From: Bordetella genomosp. 2
Lineage (GTDB): Bacteria; Pseudomonadota; Gammaproteobacteria; Burkholderiales; Burkholderiaceae_B
Direction of reading: 5' to 3'
Length of the DNA: 64,000 nucleotides
NCBI RefSeq assembly: GCF_002261345.1
Contig: NZ_NEVT01000003.1
Coordinates: forward strand, 248,001-312,000
This document shows positions 46,398-57,610 of the stretch, piece after piece (positions within the stretch are counted from its first letter, which is position 1; the number at the start of each line of letters is the position of its first letter). Under the pieces are notes generated by a model. It was not told the origin of the DNA. It saw only the letters and a program-made list of their open reading frames with translations, and did not search any database. A program made the position numbers and the translations under genes.

Positions 46398-48608
46398 TCA
46401 GGCGCGCAGCAAGGCCTGTACGCGCTCCGGCGTGAAGGGCATGTCGCGTATCCGTCTGCCGGTCAGCGCATGGAAGGCGTTGGCGACCGCGCCGCCGGTC
46501 ATGGGCACGCCGATTTCACCCGAGCCCGATGGCGCGGCGCCCGACTCGATGATGCGGACCTGCACTTCCGGCACCTCGTGCATGCGCAGGGGCTGGTAGT
46601 CATAGAAATTGCTCTGGCGGATTTCGCCGGCGGCGATGTCGATCCGTTCTTTCAGCAGGCCGGACAGGCCGAAGATCACGCCGCCCTCGACCTGGGCCTC
46701 GAGGTTGCGCGGGTGGATGGCGATGCCGGGATCGACCGCTGCCCAGAAGCGATGAACCCGGATTTGTCCCGTTTCCGGGGCCAGGGATATCTCGGCCACG
46801 CCGGCTCCCAGCGTAGCCTTGTATCCCGCGAAGGCGAGGCCATGCGCCCGCCCGGCCGGCGCCTTGCCGAAGTCCGACATGGCGACCACGGCGTCCAGCA
46901 CCGCGCGGCCGCGCGGGCTGTTGGCGAGCAGGCGCCGCCGGAAAGCAACCGGGTCGCTGTGGGCTGCCTCGGCGAGTTCGTCGATGAAACATTCGCGGGC
47001 GAAGCAGTTGGGCGCCCAGCCGATGCCGCGCCAGGCCGAGACGCGCGCGCCGCGTTCCAGGATGACATGCTCCGCCAGGTAATCGCCGATGTCGTAGTCC
47101 AGGCTTTCCGCGCCTTCCATGACCAGCAGGTCGCGGTTCTGCGCGCCCTGCCAGCGCGACGGCGCGGCGTACTCCAGGATCGACGGGCTGGCGACGCGAT
47201 GGCGCAACGCCGCGACTGCGCCGCTTTCGTTCAGCGTGGCTTGCATGCGGTGCGCGGTAATCGGACGCAGCCAGCCGTTCTTGACATCGTCTTCGCGGGT
47301 CCAGATCAGCTTGACCGGCCGCTTCAGCTGGCGCGACAGCAGCAGGGTGTCGCGCAGGTTGTCGCGCGCGAAGAACGTGCGGCGGCCGAAGGCGCCGCCC
47401 ATCTGCATGGCATGGAAGCGGATGCGGTCCGGAGTGGTCTGCAGTGTCTGCGCCGCCACGCCGATCGATATGGACTGGCTTTGCGTGCCCAGCCAGATTT
47501 CGGCGCCCTTGCCGTCGGCGTCGACCGCCGCCACGGCATTGAGCGGTTCCATTTGTCCGTGATAGAGATACTCCGTGGTGAAGCTGGCTTCGACCAGCCG
47601 GTGCTGCCGGTCGCCCAAGGCGGCCACGGCGTCCCCGCGCTGCTGCCAGGCGACCGCCGTGCGCTGCAGGTCGTCCGCGGCCTGCAGCGTGGCGGCGCGT
47701 TCGGCGGCGCTGTCCGCCGTGCGAAACGGCGACGTCCGGGTCCACTCCACCTTCAATGCGGCCCTTGCCTTGAGCGCCGTTTCCCAGCGCTCGGCGACCA
47801 CCACCACCGAATGAGGCAAGGTGATCACATCGACCACGCCGTCCCAGGCCGCTACTCCGGCATGGTCCACCGACACGGGCGATTCGCCCTCCACGGGAGC
47901 CAGCAACTGCGCGGCGTAGACCATTCCCGGCAGCCGCACATCGATCGAATACACCGCCGCGCCCCGGATCTTGTCGGGAATATCGCGCCGCCCGACATTC
48001 GTGCCGAGCAATCGATACGCCGCGCGCGGCTTCAGGTCGGCATCGGCGATCTCGGGAACCTGGCTGATGATCCGCGGCAGGGCCGCGACTTCGCCGAAGG
48101 TCATGCGGCGTCCGCTGGGCGCATGCACCACGATGCCTGGCTCGGTCGTCACTTCGGCCGCCGGCGCGTTCCAGGCCGCGGCGGCGGAGTAGACCAGGAT
48201 GCGGCGCGCGCCGGCGCCCGCGCGCCGCATGATGTTGAAGTAGCCCGCCACGGATGAACTGCCGGCGGTGAACAGCATGCCGCCGGTATCCGGGTTCCCG
48301 TAGACGCTGGCCGGCCCCTGGTCGAGCTGCTGCACGCGCACCCGGGCCCAGTCGGCGTCCAGCTCTTCGGCCAGGATCATGGGCAGGGATGTCATCACGC
48401 CCTGTCCCATCTCGGTCGATCCAAAGCGAATGGTGACGGTATTGTCGGGGCTGATCGTGACCCAGGCATTGGCCAGCGGCGCGGCGGCCTCCTGCGCCAT
48501 GGCCTTGCCCACGAGCACCCGGACGGTTCCTTCCGCCATCACGGCGAAACTCAGCGCGCCCGTGGCGCGTAGAAAACCCCTGCGCGACACTTCCGCTGTC
48601 AGCGTCAT
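46398..48608 (-). CDS. iorB: molybdenum hydroxylase large subunit (isoquinoline 1-oxidoreductase beta type)
   Basis: The ATG at 48608 gives 736 residues beginning [20 protein letters not shown], a twin-arginine signal, so the enzyme is probably periplasmic. The molybdopterin-binding domain shows [51 protein letters not shown] and the late [17 protein letters not shown]. These enzymes hydroxylate N-heterocycles or oxidise aldehydes with water as oxygen source. The true substrate cannot be inferred. It is the second gene of a two-gene operon (ATGA overlap with iorA). No XdhC-type maturation gene is adjacent. Confidence 0.85.
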   Translation of the reverse strand: MTLTAEVSRRGFLRATGALSFAVMAEGTVRVLVGKAMAQEAAAPLANAWVTISPDNTVTIRFGSTEMGQGVMTSLPMILAEELDADWARVRVQQLDQGPASVYGNPDTGGMLFTAGSSSVAGYFNIMRRAGAGARRILVYSAAAAWNAPAAEVTTEPGIVVHAPSGRRMTFGEVAALPRIISQVPEIADADLKPRAAYRLLGTNVGRRDIPDKIRGAAVYSIDVRLPGMVYAAQLLAPVEGESPVSVDHAGVAAWDGVVDVITLPHSVVVVAERWETALKARAALKVEWTRTSPFRTADSAAERAATLQAADDLQRTAVAWQQRGDAVAALGDRQHRLVEASFTTEYLYHGQMEPLNAVAAVDADGKGAEIWLGTQSQSISIGVAAQTLQTTPDRIRFHAMQMGGAFGRRTFFARDNLRDTLLLSRQLKRPVKLIWTREDDVKNGWLRPITAHRMQATLNESGAVAALRHRVASPSILEYAAPSRWQGAQNRDLLVMEGAESLDYDIGDYLAEHVILERGARVSAWRGIGWAPNCFARECFIDELAEAAHSDPVAFRRRLLANSPRGRAVLDAVVAMSDFGKAPAGRAHGLAFAGYKATLGAGVAEISLAPETGQIRVHRFWAAVDPGIAIHPRNLEAQVEGGVIFGLSGLLKERIDIAAGEIRQSNFYDYQPLRMHEVPEVQVRIIESGAAPSGSGEIGVPMTGGAVANAFHALTGRRIRDMPFTPERVQALLRA

Positions 48609-49063
48609 GACGAGGTCTCCTGCGCGGCGCGTTCGACGGCGCGGACGATCCGCTGGTACGTGCCGCAACGGCACAGGTTGGCGGCCATGGCGTCGACGAT
48701 CTCCTCGCGCGAGGGCTGGGGCCGCGCTTGCAACAAGGCGGCGGCCCGCATGATCTGCCCCGATTGGCAGTACCCGCATTGCGGTACTTGTTCGGCGATC
48801 CATGCCTTCTGCAAGGGATGGTCGCCGTTCGGCGACAGGCCTTCGATTGTCGTCACGGAGCGGCCCAGCGCGCTTTCCAGCGGCGTCAGGCAGGCGAACA
48901 CCGCCGCGCCGTCGAGATGCACGGTGCAAGCGCCGCACAGGCCCGCGCCGCAGCCGAACTTCGTGCCGACCAGGCCGAGATGTTCGCGCAATACCCACAA
49001 CAGTGCGGTGTCGGGAGCGGCTTGTACATCAAGCTCGCGCCCGTTGATCGTCAGGCTGGCCAT
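48605..49063 (-). CDS. iorA: molybdenum hydroxylase [2Fe-2S] subunit (isoquinoline 1-oxidoreductase alpha type)
   Basis: The ATG at 49063 gives 152 residues starting [26 protein letters not shown]. Plant-type ferredoxin cysteines are in [18 protein letters not shown] and FACLTP. The second cluster domain has [17 protein letters not shown] and [15 protein letters not shown]. It passes electrons from the molybdenum centre of the partner subunit. A 12-bp palindrome GCCAAACTTGGC (49181-49192) upstream could be an operator. It has no export signal; it probably travels with the Tat-exported partner. Confidence 0.88.
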   Translation of the reverse strand: MASLTINGRELDVQAAPDTALLWVLREHLGLVGTKFGCGAGLCGACTVHLDGAAVFACLTPLESALGRSVTTIEGLSPNGDHPLQKAWIAEQVPQCGYCQSGQIMRAAALLQARPQPSREEIVDAMAANLCRCGTYQRIVRAVERAAQETSS

Positions 49064-49302
49064 GCTGTCTCTCCAGGATAGCGGCGATGCTGTGGTTGCA
49101 TCGGGCGCGCCACCCGAGGGGTTGCGCGCTGTAGATTCCACGGGGCACAGACTAGCAGTCGCGGTCGACGAAAAAATCCCGCCAAACTTGGCAAGACTAT
49201 TTAAGCTTGCTCAACAATGGCGGCGGCACGCGGCGGACGAGGGCGGCCGAACCCGGCCTCCGGCGCAGGGCCTGCCCGCGCCAGGAACAGGCGGCATGGG
49301 GC

Positions 49303-49512
49303 CTAGCTGGCGCGTCTGCGCCACGCCAGGATGACCGCCGCGACCGGGGCCAGTATGGCCAGCCACGACAGCGCATCCCAGACGTCATCGCCCAGCAGCG
49401 CCGACACCAGGCCGATGCTGGAGGCTGCCCCCAGCCAGATCGGGATACGGAAAACCTCGCGCGCCGATTGCAGGTGGTCGGTGCGCGCCTGGCGCGAGTC
49501 ATGGCGGGTCAC
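49303..49512 (-). CDS. small membrane protein in iron-uptake operon, function unknown
   Basis: A GTG at 49512 overlaps the stop of the PepSY gene (GTGA), giving 69 residues. The first 20 or so are polar (TRHDSRQARTDHLQSAREVF). Two hydrophobic helices follow, about IPIWLGAASSIGLVSALLG and WLAILAPVAAVILAW, with a basic end RRRAS. I do not recognise a family with certainty. Tight coupling to the PepSY gene suggests a helper role in iron reduction or transport. It is easily missed because it lies in a frame with long upstream read-through. Confidence 0.65.
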   Translation of the reverse strand: MTRHDSRQARTDHLQSAREVFRIPIWLGAASSIGLVSALLGDDVWDALSWLAILAPVAAVILAWRRRAS

Positions 49513-50675
49513 GGCGCGGCCTCGTTGGCGTCGGTCTGGCGCAGGGCATGGGCGGGTTCCGGCGCGTTGTCGGCATGCGCCTTGGCGCCCGCCGCCTTGG
49601 GCTTGCGCAGCCACAAGTACACGCCGCTGCCCAGGACGACGATGGCGAAGATGTCCAGCACCGCCCACAGCAGCTTCAGCGGCAGGCCGCCGTAGTCGCC
49701 GAAATGCAGCGGCTGCGACAGGAACAGGGTCTTCACGTACCAGGGCATGTCGCGCGTATCGGTCAGCTTGCCGGTGGCCGCATCGACCAGGGCCGGCTTG
49801 AGCAGGCGCGCCGTGACCGGCGTGCTGCCCTTCAGGAAGAAGGTGTAGTGATGCGGGCTGGAGAACATCGTTCCCGGAAAGGCGACCAGGCTGACCGTCA
49901 TGTCGGGCACCGCGGCGCGGGCGGCGCGGATGGATTGTTCCAGATGCGCGGGCTGGGTCACGGGCGGCAGGCCCCGGTAGGGCGCCGTCATTTCGGCCAT
50001 CTGGTCCATCTGCCAGAGGCCCAGGATGACCCGGTTCAGCGTGTTGATGGTGCCCGTGAGGCCCACGACCGTCAGCCACACGACCGTGACGATGCCCAGC
50101 AGGTTGTGCCAGTCGAGCCACTTGACGCGGCGGCTGCGCCGCGTGCGCAGCGCGCCGAATTTCAGGCGGCGCATGAACGGGTAGTACAGCACCACCCCCG
50201 AGACGATGGCCACCACCATCAGCAGGCCCATGAAGCCCAGGAACAACATGCCCGGCAGGCCCGCGAACATGTCCGTGTGGAGCTTGAGCATGACATACAT
50301 GAAGCCTTCATCGGTCTTGGGTTCGTCCAGCACCTGGGCGCTGCGCGAATCGACGATGACGGCATTGTTTTCCTCGGGCGGCGCGTCGATGGCGCTGGCC
50401 ATCGACACGTACGTGATGTCGGGATGCTCGTCCTGCTCCCAGAACATGTAGCGGATCACCTCGCCCGGGCGGCGCTCCAGGGCGGCTTGCGCGATCCGGT
50501 CCAGGCTGGCGTTCGGCGTGCCGGCGGGCATGGGCGGGGCCTCGACCACGCCCGTGAGGTGCTCGATTTCCTCGTGGAAGATCAGCGGCAGCCCGGTCAG
50601 GCACAGCAGCAGCATGAAGACGGTGCAGACCAGGCTGCTCCATTTGTGGATCCACGACCATGTTCGGGTTGACAT
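49509..50675 (-). CDS. PepSY-associated membrane protein of iron-uptake operon
   Basis: The 388-residue protein has four membrane helices (about 12-33, 142-166, 190-212 and 340-362) with a periplasmic PepSY-type region after the first. Family patterns are WIHKWSSLVCTVFMLLLCLTGLPLIFHEEIEHL and WLDWHNLLGIVTVVWLTVVGLTG, where conserved histidines may bind heme. Relatives beside siderophore receptors are thought to reduce ferric siderophores at the inner membrane. It starts 10 nt after the TonB receptor stop, so the genes are an operon. Confidence 0.85.
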   Translation of the reverse strand: MSTRTWSWIHKWSSLVCTVFMLLLCLTGLPLIFHEEIEHLTGVVEAPPMPAGTPNASLDRIAQAALERRPGEVIRYMFWEQDEHPDITYVSMASAIDAPPEENNAVIVDSRSAQVLDEPKTDEGFMYVMLKLHTDMFAGLPGMLFLGFMGLLMVVAIVSGVVLYYPFMRRLKFGALRTRRSRRVKWLDWHNLLGIVTVVWLTVVGLTGTINTLNRVILGLWQMDQMAEMTAPYRGLPPVTQPAHLEQSIRAARAAVPDMTVSLVAFPGTMFSSPHHYTFFLKGSTPVTARLLKPALVDAATGKLTDTRDMPWYVKTLFLSQPLHFGDYGGLPLKLLWAVLDIFAIVVLGSGVYLWLRKPKAAGAKAHADNAPEPAHALRQTDANEAAP

Positions 50676-50685
50676 GCGAGCGTCC

Positions 50686-52893
50686 TCAGAAGCCGATGCT
50701 GGCCGACAGCGTGTAAGTGCGCGGCGAGCCCACGAACAGGTAGCCGGCGGTCGCGGTGCCCCAGTAGTCCCGGTCGAACAGGTTCTCCACGTTCAGGCGG
50801 AAGGTGACGGGCTTGCCGCTGATCTTCGTCTCGTAGCGCGCGCCGGCGTCGACCCGGGTCCAGCTGGGAACCGACAGCGTGTTGGCGGCGTCGGCGTAGG
50901 TGCTGGCGGTGTAGATGACGCGCCCGGTCAGCGTCAGGCCCGGCACGAACGGGGTGTCCCATTCGGCTCCCAGGTTGAATTGCCAGTCGGGCACGCCGAT
51001 CGCCTGCTTGTCTTCCAGGTCGGCCGTCGCGGCCTTGGTGATGACGCCGTCGATGTAGCTGATGCCGCCCAGCAGTCGCACGCCGCGCGTCACCTCGCCG
51101 GCGAAGGTCGCTTCGACGCCGCGGTTGCGCTGCTCGCCGAAGACGCCGAAGGTATTGCCGGAGATGCCGGAACTGGGCCTGGTCAGTTCGAACAGGCTGA
51201 TCGTGGCCAGCATGTCGTCGTTCAGGTTGAACTTGGCGCCGAGCTCTTTCTGCTTGGACTTGAACGGCGGCAGGGATTCGCCGGGATTGCTGATGGCCGC
51301 GCTGGTGGGCGCGGTATCGCCGCGCGACAGGCCTTCGACGTAGCTGGCGTACAGCGAGATGTCCGGCCGCACCTTGAATACCACGCCGGCGAAAGGCGTG
51401 GTGGCGCGCTTGTCGTAGTAGGGCCCGCTGGGCTCGCCGTTCATGAAGTTGTAGTCCTGGCCGGCCACCTGCTGGCGGCGCACGCCCAGGGTCAGCTGCA
51501 CCTGGTCCTGCATGAACGACATGGTGTCCGCCAGGGCGTAGCTGGTCAGCTTCGTGCGCAGGTAGCGCTGCAGCGGGTTGTCGATGCCGGCCGTGGAGGG
51601 GGTGTCGAACACATCCCCCGAGTAGATGTTGGAGCTGCCGCCCGGATAGCCCGTGTAGAAGCCCAGGCGCTGGTCCTGGTCCAGCCTGGTGTAGCTGAAG
51701 GCCACGTTGTGGCTCACCGGCCCGGTGGAGAACCTGCCGCGCAGCCCGGCCTCGGTCGACTTGCTGTCGACCGTCATCCGTTGCCAGCCGCCGAAGTAGG
51801 AATAATCGCCCTGGGTATTCAGCAGGACGGGGTTGGCGGCGATCGAATCCCAGTTCAGCTTGCGCTGGCCGTAGCCGGCGTAGGCGGTAATGTGCTCGTT
51901 CAGGTCGTATTCGACCTTGAAGACGCCCGAGCCATTGCGGCCGTCGCTCCAGCCCAGGCCCGGGTAGGGGTTGTTGTTGCTGGGCGCCTCGGGGATGGAG
52001 GTCAGCGTCGGGCCGAGCTGGAACTGGCGCACCACGTTGTCGATGCGTTCTTTCTGCCACAGCAGGTCCAGCGATGCGCGCAGCGCTTCCCCCCGGTAGT
52101 CCAGCGCCAGGGACGCCAGGCTTTCGCGGGTGGACTGGTCCTTGATCGGCGTGTCGCCGTCGCGGGTCATGGCGTTGATGCGTATGCCGAAAGCATTGTC
52201 GGGCCCGAAGCGGCGGCCGATGTCCGCATGCACGCCGAACACCGAGTCCGACGACACGCTGCCCGTGATGCGGGTGACCGGTTCGTCGGTCGCGCGTTTC
52301 GGCACGAGGTTGACGACGCCGCCCACGCTGCCGCCCGGCGTCATGCCGAACAGCGCCGCGGACGGGCCCTTGATGATCTCCACTCGCTCCAGCGTCTCGA
52401 CCGGGGCGCGCCAGTAGGGCGCCAGCCCGAACATGCCGTTCAGCGCGAAGTCCGAAGTGGGCACGGTGAAGCCGCGGATGGTGAGGTCTTCGTTGATGTT
52501 GGAGCGGGCGCTGCCCATGCGCACCGACGGGTCAGTGGTGGCCACGTCGGCCACGGATCGCGCCTGCTGGTTCTCGATGGTCTGGGCGGTGTAGCTGGTG
52601 ACGCTGAAGGGCGTGTCCATGACCGAGGTGTTGCCGAGAATGCCCATGCGGGCGCCGCTGCCGACCTGCCCGCCCGCGATCGGCGCGGGCGCCTCGTCCA
52701 TGGCGGCGGCGGCCCCGGACACCGTGATGGCCGGCAGCAGGGTGGCGGCCGCCGCGTCCGGGTCCGGCGCCTGCGCCGCCGCGCCTGCCGCATAGAGCGC
52801 CGCCCCGCCGGCCAGCGCGCCCTTGATGACTGCGCTTCTGCGTCTTTGTGCGCCTGGACGGCCCGCGGTTGCCTGTTGCACCATGCTCTCCAT
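50686..52893 (-). CDS. TonB-dependent siderophore receptor
   Basis: The 735-residue protein has a signal segment (RRRSAVIKGALAGGAALYAAGAAAQA), a possible TonB box (LPAITVSGA), a plug domain (TPFSVTSYTAQTIENQQARSVADV, then LERVEIIKGPSAALFGMTPGGSVGGVVNLVPKRA) and a 22-strand-type barrel ending YTLSASIGF with the terminal Phe. The plug places it in the ferrichrome/siderophore group. The ligand is not identifiable, and it does not match a named Bordetella receptor that I can recall with certainty. A candidate Fur box lies 18-36 bp upstream of the ATG. Confidence 0.92.
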   Translation of the reverse strand: MESMVQQATAGRPGAQRRRSAVIKGALAGGAALYAAGAAAQAPDPDAAAATLLPAITVSGAAAAMDEAPAPIAGGQVGSGARMGILGNTSVMDTPFSVTSYTAQTIENQQARSVADVATTDPSVRMGSARSNINEDLTIRGFTVPTSDFALNGMFGLAPYWRAPVETLERVEIIKGPSAALFGMTPGGSVGGVVNLVPKRATDEPVTRITGSVSSDSVFGVHADIGRRFGPDNAFGIRINAMTRDGDTPIKDQSTRESLASLALDYRGEALRASLDLLWQKERIDNVVRQFQLGPTLTSIPEAPSNNNPYPGLGWSDGRNGSGVFKVEYDLNEHITAYAGYGQRKLNWDSIAANPVLLNTQGDYSYFGGWQRMTVDSKSTEAGLRGRFSTGPVSHNVAFSYTRLDQDQRLGFYTGYPGGSSNIYSGDVFDTPSTAGIDNPLQRYLRTKLTSYALADTMSFMQDQVQLTLGVRRQQVAGQDYNFMNGEPSGPYYDKRATTPFAGVVFKVRPDISLYASYVEGLSRGDTAPTSAAISNPGESLPPFKSKQKELGAKFNLNDDMLATISLFELTRPSSGISGNTFGVFGEQRNRGVEATFAGEVTRGVRLLGGISYIDGVITKAATADLEDKQAIGVPDWQFNLGAEWDTPFVPGLTLTGRVIYTASTYADAANTLSVPSWTRVDAGARYETKISGKPVTFRLNVENLFDRDYWGTATAGYLFVGSPRTYTLSASIGF

Positions 52894-52910
52894 GTTTCAG
52901 CAATAAAAAC

Positions 52911-53872
<962 letters not shown>

Positions 53873-53890
53873 GGCACACGGACCCACCCC

Positions 53891-54568
53891 ATGCACCTGG
53901 ATTCATCGGACCTGGCGGCGATCTGGCTGACGATACAGCTAGCCTCGCTGACCACCGTCCTGCTGCTGATCATCGGCACGCCCATCGCCTGGTGGCTGGC
54001 GCGCACGCGCTCGCGCCTCAAAGGCCCGGTCGGGGCGGTGGTGGCCCTGCCGCTGGTGCTGCCGCCCACGGTGCTGGGCTTCTATCTGCTGGTGCTGATG
54101 GGGCCGCACGGCGCGGTCGGGCAGGTCACCCAGGCGCTCGGCCTGGGCGTATTGCCGTTCACCTTCGCCGGGCTGGTGGTCGGTTCGGTGGTGTATTCGC
54201 TGCCGTTCGTGGTGCAGCCGTTGCAGAACGCCTTCGAGGCGATCGGCACGCGTCCGCTGGAGGCCGCCGCCACGCTGCGCGCCAGCCCGCGCGATTGTTT
54301 TTTCTCGGTGGTGCTGCCGCTGGCCCGGCCGGGCTTCATCACGGCCGGCATCCTGGGGTTCGCGCATACAGTGGGCGAGTTCGGCGTGGTGCTGATGATC
54401 GGCGGCAACATCGAAGGCAGGACCCGCGTCGTGTCGGTGCAGATATTCGATCACGTCGAGGCGCTGGAATATGCCCGGGCGCACTGGCTGGCCGGCGGCA
54501 TGGTGGTGTTCTCGTTCGTGGTCCTGCTGCTGCTGTACACGCGGCGCCGCGCCGTGGCCGCGCTGTAG
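53891..54568 (+). CDS. modB: molybdate ABC transporter permease ModB
   Basis: The 225-residue protein has five to six helices. It begins [33 protein letters not shown] and has [14 protein letters not shown] and the EAA loop [40 protein letters not shown] is characteristic of ModB. It lies 18 nt after modA and 6 nt before modC. Confidence 0.95.
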   Translation: MHLDSSDLAAIWLTIQLASLTTVLLLIIGTPIAWWLARTRSRLKGPVGAVVALPLVLPPTVLGFYLLVLMGPHGAVGQVTQALGLGVLPFTFAGLVVGSVVYSLPFVVQPLQNAFEAIGTRPLEAAATLRASPRDCFFSVVLPLARPGFITAGILGFAHTVGEFGVVLMIGGNIEGRTRVVSVQIFDHVEALEYARAHWLAGGMVVFSFVVLLLLYTRRRAVAAL

Positions 54569-54574
54569 CCCGCC

Positions 54575-55702
54575 ATGGACCGGCCCATGCCTATCCGTCC
54601 GCCAGGCGCCGAGACTGCCGCCGCCATCGAGGCGCGTTTCCGCGTCGATTACGCGGGCTTTGCGCTGGATGTGGACCTGCGCCTGCCCGGCCGGGGCGTG
54701 ACCGCGCTGTACGGGCATTCCGGCTCGGGCAAGACGACCTGCCTGCGCTGCCTGGCCGGCCTGGAGCCGGCCGCGCGCGGCTACCTGCGCGTCAATGACG
54801 AGGTCTGGCTGGACACGCAACAGGGCCTGGCGGTGCCGACGCACCGGCGGCCGCTGGGCTATGTGTTCCAGGAAGCCAGCCTGTTCCCGCACCTGACGGT
54901 GCTGCGCAACCTGCAGTTCGGGCTGAAACGGGTGCCGGCGGCGGCGCGCCGCGTCGAGCTGGACCAGGCGGTCGAGTTGCTGGGCATCGGCCACCTGCTG
55001 GCGCGCATGCCGGCCAGGCTGTCGGGCGGCGAGCGCCAGCGGGTCGGCATTGCCCGCGCCCTGCTGACCAGTCCGCGGCTGCTGCTGATGGACGAGCCGC
55101 TGGCCTCGCTGGACCAGGCGCGCAAGCAGGAGATCCTGCCGTACCTGGAGCGCCTGCACGACGAACTGGATATTCCGGTGGTCTACGTCAGCCACGCGCC
55201 GCAGGAAGTGGCGCGGCTGGCCGACCACCTGGTGCTGCTGCATGAGGGGCGCGCCGTGGCCAGCGGGCCCATCGGGCAGACGCTGGCGCGGCTGGACCTG
55301 CCGCTGGCCATGGCCGAAGACGCCACGGTGGTGGTGGATGGCACGGTCGCGGAATTCGACCCCCAGTACCGCTTGATGTCGGTGCGCCTGCCCGGCAGCA
55401 GCGCCTGCCTGCGCGTCGTGCACGCCGGCCTGCCGCCGGGCAGTGCGGCGCGGCTGGCGGTCAAGGCGCGCGACGTGAGCGTCGCGCTGGCGCATCCCGA
55501 GGGCAGCAGCATCGTCAACGTCATTCCGGTGCGTGTGCTGGACATGGTGCCGGCCGACAATCCCGATCACATCCTGGTGCGCCTGGACGCCGGCGGCACG
55601 CCGCTGCTGGCGCGCATTACCCGCTATTCGCGCGACCAGTTGCGGCTGGCGCCCGGCACGCATGCCTGGGCGCAGATCAAGGCGGTATCGGTGCTCGGCT
55701 GA
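54575..55702 (+). CDS. modC: molybdate ABC transporter ATPase ModC
   Basis: The 375-residue protein has Walker [13 protein letters not shown], signature [15 protein letters not shown] and Walker [13 protein letters not shown]. The C-terminal Mop/TOBE domain (about 292-375, [30 protein letters not shown]) binds oxyanion in ModC proteins. It ends the modABC operon and converges on a LysR gene 7 nt away. Confidence 0.95.
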   Translation: MDRPMPIRPPGAETAAAIEARFRVDYAGFALDVDLRLPGRGVTALYGHSGSGKTTCLRCLAGLEPAARGYLRVNDEVWLDTQQGLAVPTHRRPLGYVFQEASLFPHLTVLRNLQFGLKRVPAAARRVELDQAVELLGIGHLLARMPARLSGGERQRVGIARALLTSPRLLLMDEPLASLDQARKQEILPYLERLHDELDIPVVYVSHAPQEVARLADHLVLLHEGRAVASGPIGQTLARLDLPLAMAEDATVVVDGTVAEFDPQYRLMSVRLPGSSACLRVVHAGLPPGSAARLAVKARDVSVALAHPEGSSIVNVIPVRVLDMVPADNPDHILVRLDAGGTPLLARITRYSRDQLRLAPGTHAWAQIKAVSVLG

Positions 55703-55709
55703 CGGCCGC

Positions 55710-56609
55710 TCAGGCGAACAGCCGCTTCATGTCCAGCGCGCGGATGATCGCGGCGGCGGCCTCGACCACCGCCGGCAGCGGCCGGTCGGCCGGCGTGGCG
55801 AGGGTGAGGTTGTTCATGATGGTGGGGTCGGCGATCTCCGAGCAGGTCAGGTAGGTCTGGCCCGGCATGTCGTTGAGCGCCGAGCGCGGCAGGATCGTGT
55901 AGATGTTGTCGTCCGTCATGGTCTCGAGAATCGTGTGCACCACGTCGACCTCGGCCACCACGTTGAGCGCCACGTTGAGCTCGCGGCAGGTCCGGTCCAC
56001 CAGCATGCGGATGGTGTTGGGGGCGCTGGGCAGCACCAGCGGGTAGCCGCCCAGGTCGCGGGCGCGCACGCGCGGCGGCGGCGCCGGGCGGCAGGCTTTG
56101 CCATAGGCCAGCACCAGGTCCTCGCGATAGACGGATTCGTAGCGCACCAGCGAGGAGGGCGGCGGGTCGTACAGCAGCGCCAGGTCGACGCGGTCCTTGG
56201 CCAGCCACTCGTTCATCTCGGAACTGAGGCCTTCGGCCAGCGCCAGGGCCGCGCCGGGATGCTGGCGCCGGAACGACTGCACGATGTGCGGGGCCAGCCG
56301 GCGCGCCACGCGGTGCGGCATGCCGAGCCGCACCTTGTGCTGAGTCGGCGGGGCAAAGGCGCGCATGTCCTGCCTGGCCTGCTGCGCCATGGCGTCGAGC
56401 GCCTTGGCATGCGCCAGGAACCGCAGCCCGGCCGGCGTGGGCTCCACCCCCCGGCCGGTGCGCACCAGCAAGTGGTGCCGCAATTCGGCTTCCAGCAGCT
56501 GGATCTGGCGGCTGAGCGATGGTTGCGACAGCCCCAGCACCTCGGCGGCGCGCGACAGGCTGCGCATTTCGCAGGCCATGATGAAGTAGCGGATTTGCTT
56601 GAGATCCAT
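55710..56609 (-). CDS. LysR family regulator of the adjacent catabolic operon (inferred)
   Basis: The ATG at 56609 gives 299 residues starting MDLKQIRYFIMACEMRSLSRAAEVLGLSQPSLSRQIQLLEAEL, a LysR helix-turn-helix. The effector domain contains PHRVARRLAPHIVQSFRRQHPGAALALAEG. It diverges from the LigI-like amidohydrolase with 108 nt between starts, the classic LysR layout, so it probably senses a metabolite of that pathway. The shared intergenic region has AT-rich patches (GTATACGTTTTTTCTATATC, about 56618-56637) suitable for promoter or operator. Confidence 0.9.
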   Translation of the reverse strand: MDLKQIRYFIMACEMRSLSRAAEVLGLSQPSLSRQIQLLEAELRHHLLVRTGRGVEPTPAGLRFLAHAKALDAMAQQARQDMRAFAPPTQHKVRLGMPHRVARRLAPHIVQSFRRQHPGAALALAEGLSSEMNEWLAKDRVDLALLYDPPPSSLVRYESVYREDLVLAYGKACRPAPPPRVRARDLGGYPLVLPSAPNTIRMLVDRTCRELNVALNVVAEVDVVHTILETMTDDNIYTILPRSALNDMPGQTYLTCSEIADPTIMNNLTLATPADRPLPAVVEAAAAIIRALDMKRLFA

Positions 56610-56717
56610 GGCGCCAATGGTATACGTTTTTTCTATATCAGAAGTCAGCCGGGACACATTGCCGGGGCCGCGCCGGCTGCGCATCATGCGGGATTCTCGT
56701 CAACCATACGGTTTCCC

Positions 56718-57587
56718 ATGCCCGATTGCGCGCCTCCGCTCGCTGAAGTCACGCCGCCCAGCCATGCGCTGCCGGCGCATGCCTGCGACAGCCATTTCCA
56801 TGTGTTCGGGCCGGCCGACGTTTTCCCCTATGCGGCGGACCGCCCGTATACGCCGCCCGATGCGCCGTTCGAGCAGGTGCGGGCGCTGCACCGGCGGCTG
56901 GGCTTTTCCCGCGGGGTCATCGTGCAGCCCGGCTGCCATGGCTACGACATGTCGGCCACCCTGGACGCGCTCGACCGGGGGGCGGGGCAGTACCGGGCGG
57001 TCGCCCTGCTGGCGCCCGACGCGGACGAGCGCCGCATCGCCGAGCTGGACCGCCGCGGCGTGCGCGGCGTGCGCTTCAACTTCGTGGCGCACTTGGCCAA
57101 CGCCGGCTGGGACGAGCTGGCCCGGGTGGCGCCGCGCATCGCGCCGTTCGGCTGGCATGTCTGCATTCATTCGGACCACGCCTCGCTGATCGACCTGCTG
57201 CCGCGCCTGCGAACCCTGCCGGTGCCGTTCGTGATCGACCACATGGGGCGGGTGCCGGCGCAGCAGGGCGTCGACAGCGCGGCCTTCCGCGCGCTGCTTG
57301 CGCTGCGCGACCATGCGCACGCCTGGGTAAAGATCTCCGGGCTGGACCGCGTGTCGAGCAGCGGTGCGCGCCCGTTCCACGATGCCGAGCCGCTGGTGGC
57401 CGCGCTGCTGGAGGCGATGCCGGAACGCCTGCTGTGGGGCACCGACTGGCCGCATCCCAATGTGGCGGGCGACATGCCGGACGACGGCGAGTTGCTCAAT
57501 ACCTTCCTGCGGCTGTGTCCCGACGCGGCCCTGCGGTCGCGCATCCTGGTGGACAACCCGGACCGCCTGTATCGCTTCCAACCCTGA
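56718..57587 (+). CDS. amidohydrolase-2 family protein, LigI/lactonase-like
   Basis: The 289-residue protein has the HxH metal motif in ACDSHFHVFGPADVFPYA, then PYTPPDAPFEQVRALHRRLG, like 2-pyrone-4,6-dicarboxylate hydrolase (LigI) and galactarolactone isomerase. Later motifs are VIDHMGRVPAQQG, WVKISGLDRVS and LLWGTDWPHPN with the conserved Asp. It most likely opens or isomerises a lactone in a catabolic pathway. It is the first gene of an operon with five others and faces its LysR regulator. Confidence 0.82.
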   Translation: MPDCAPPLAEVTPPSHALPAHACDSHFHVFGPADVFPYAADRPYTPPDAPFEQVRALHRRLGFSRGVIVQPGCHGYDMSATLDALDRGAGQYRAVALLAPDADERRIAELDRRGVRGVRFNFVAHLANAGWDELARVAPRIAPFGWHVCIHSDHASLIDLLPRLRTLPVPFVIDHMGRVPAQQGVDSAAFRALLALRDHAHAWVKISGLDRVSSSGARPFHDAEPLVAALLEAMPERLLWGTDWPHPNVAGDMPDDGELLNTFLRLCPDAALRSRILVDNPDRLYRFQP

Positions 57588-57610
57588 TTCCGACCTCGCG
57601 AGCATTGGCC

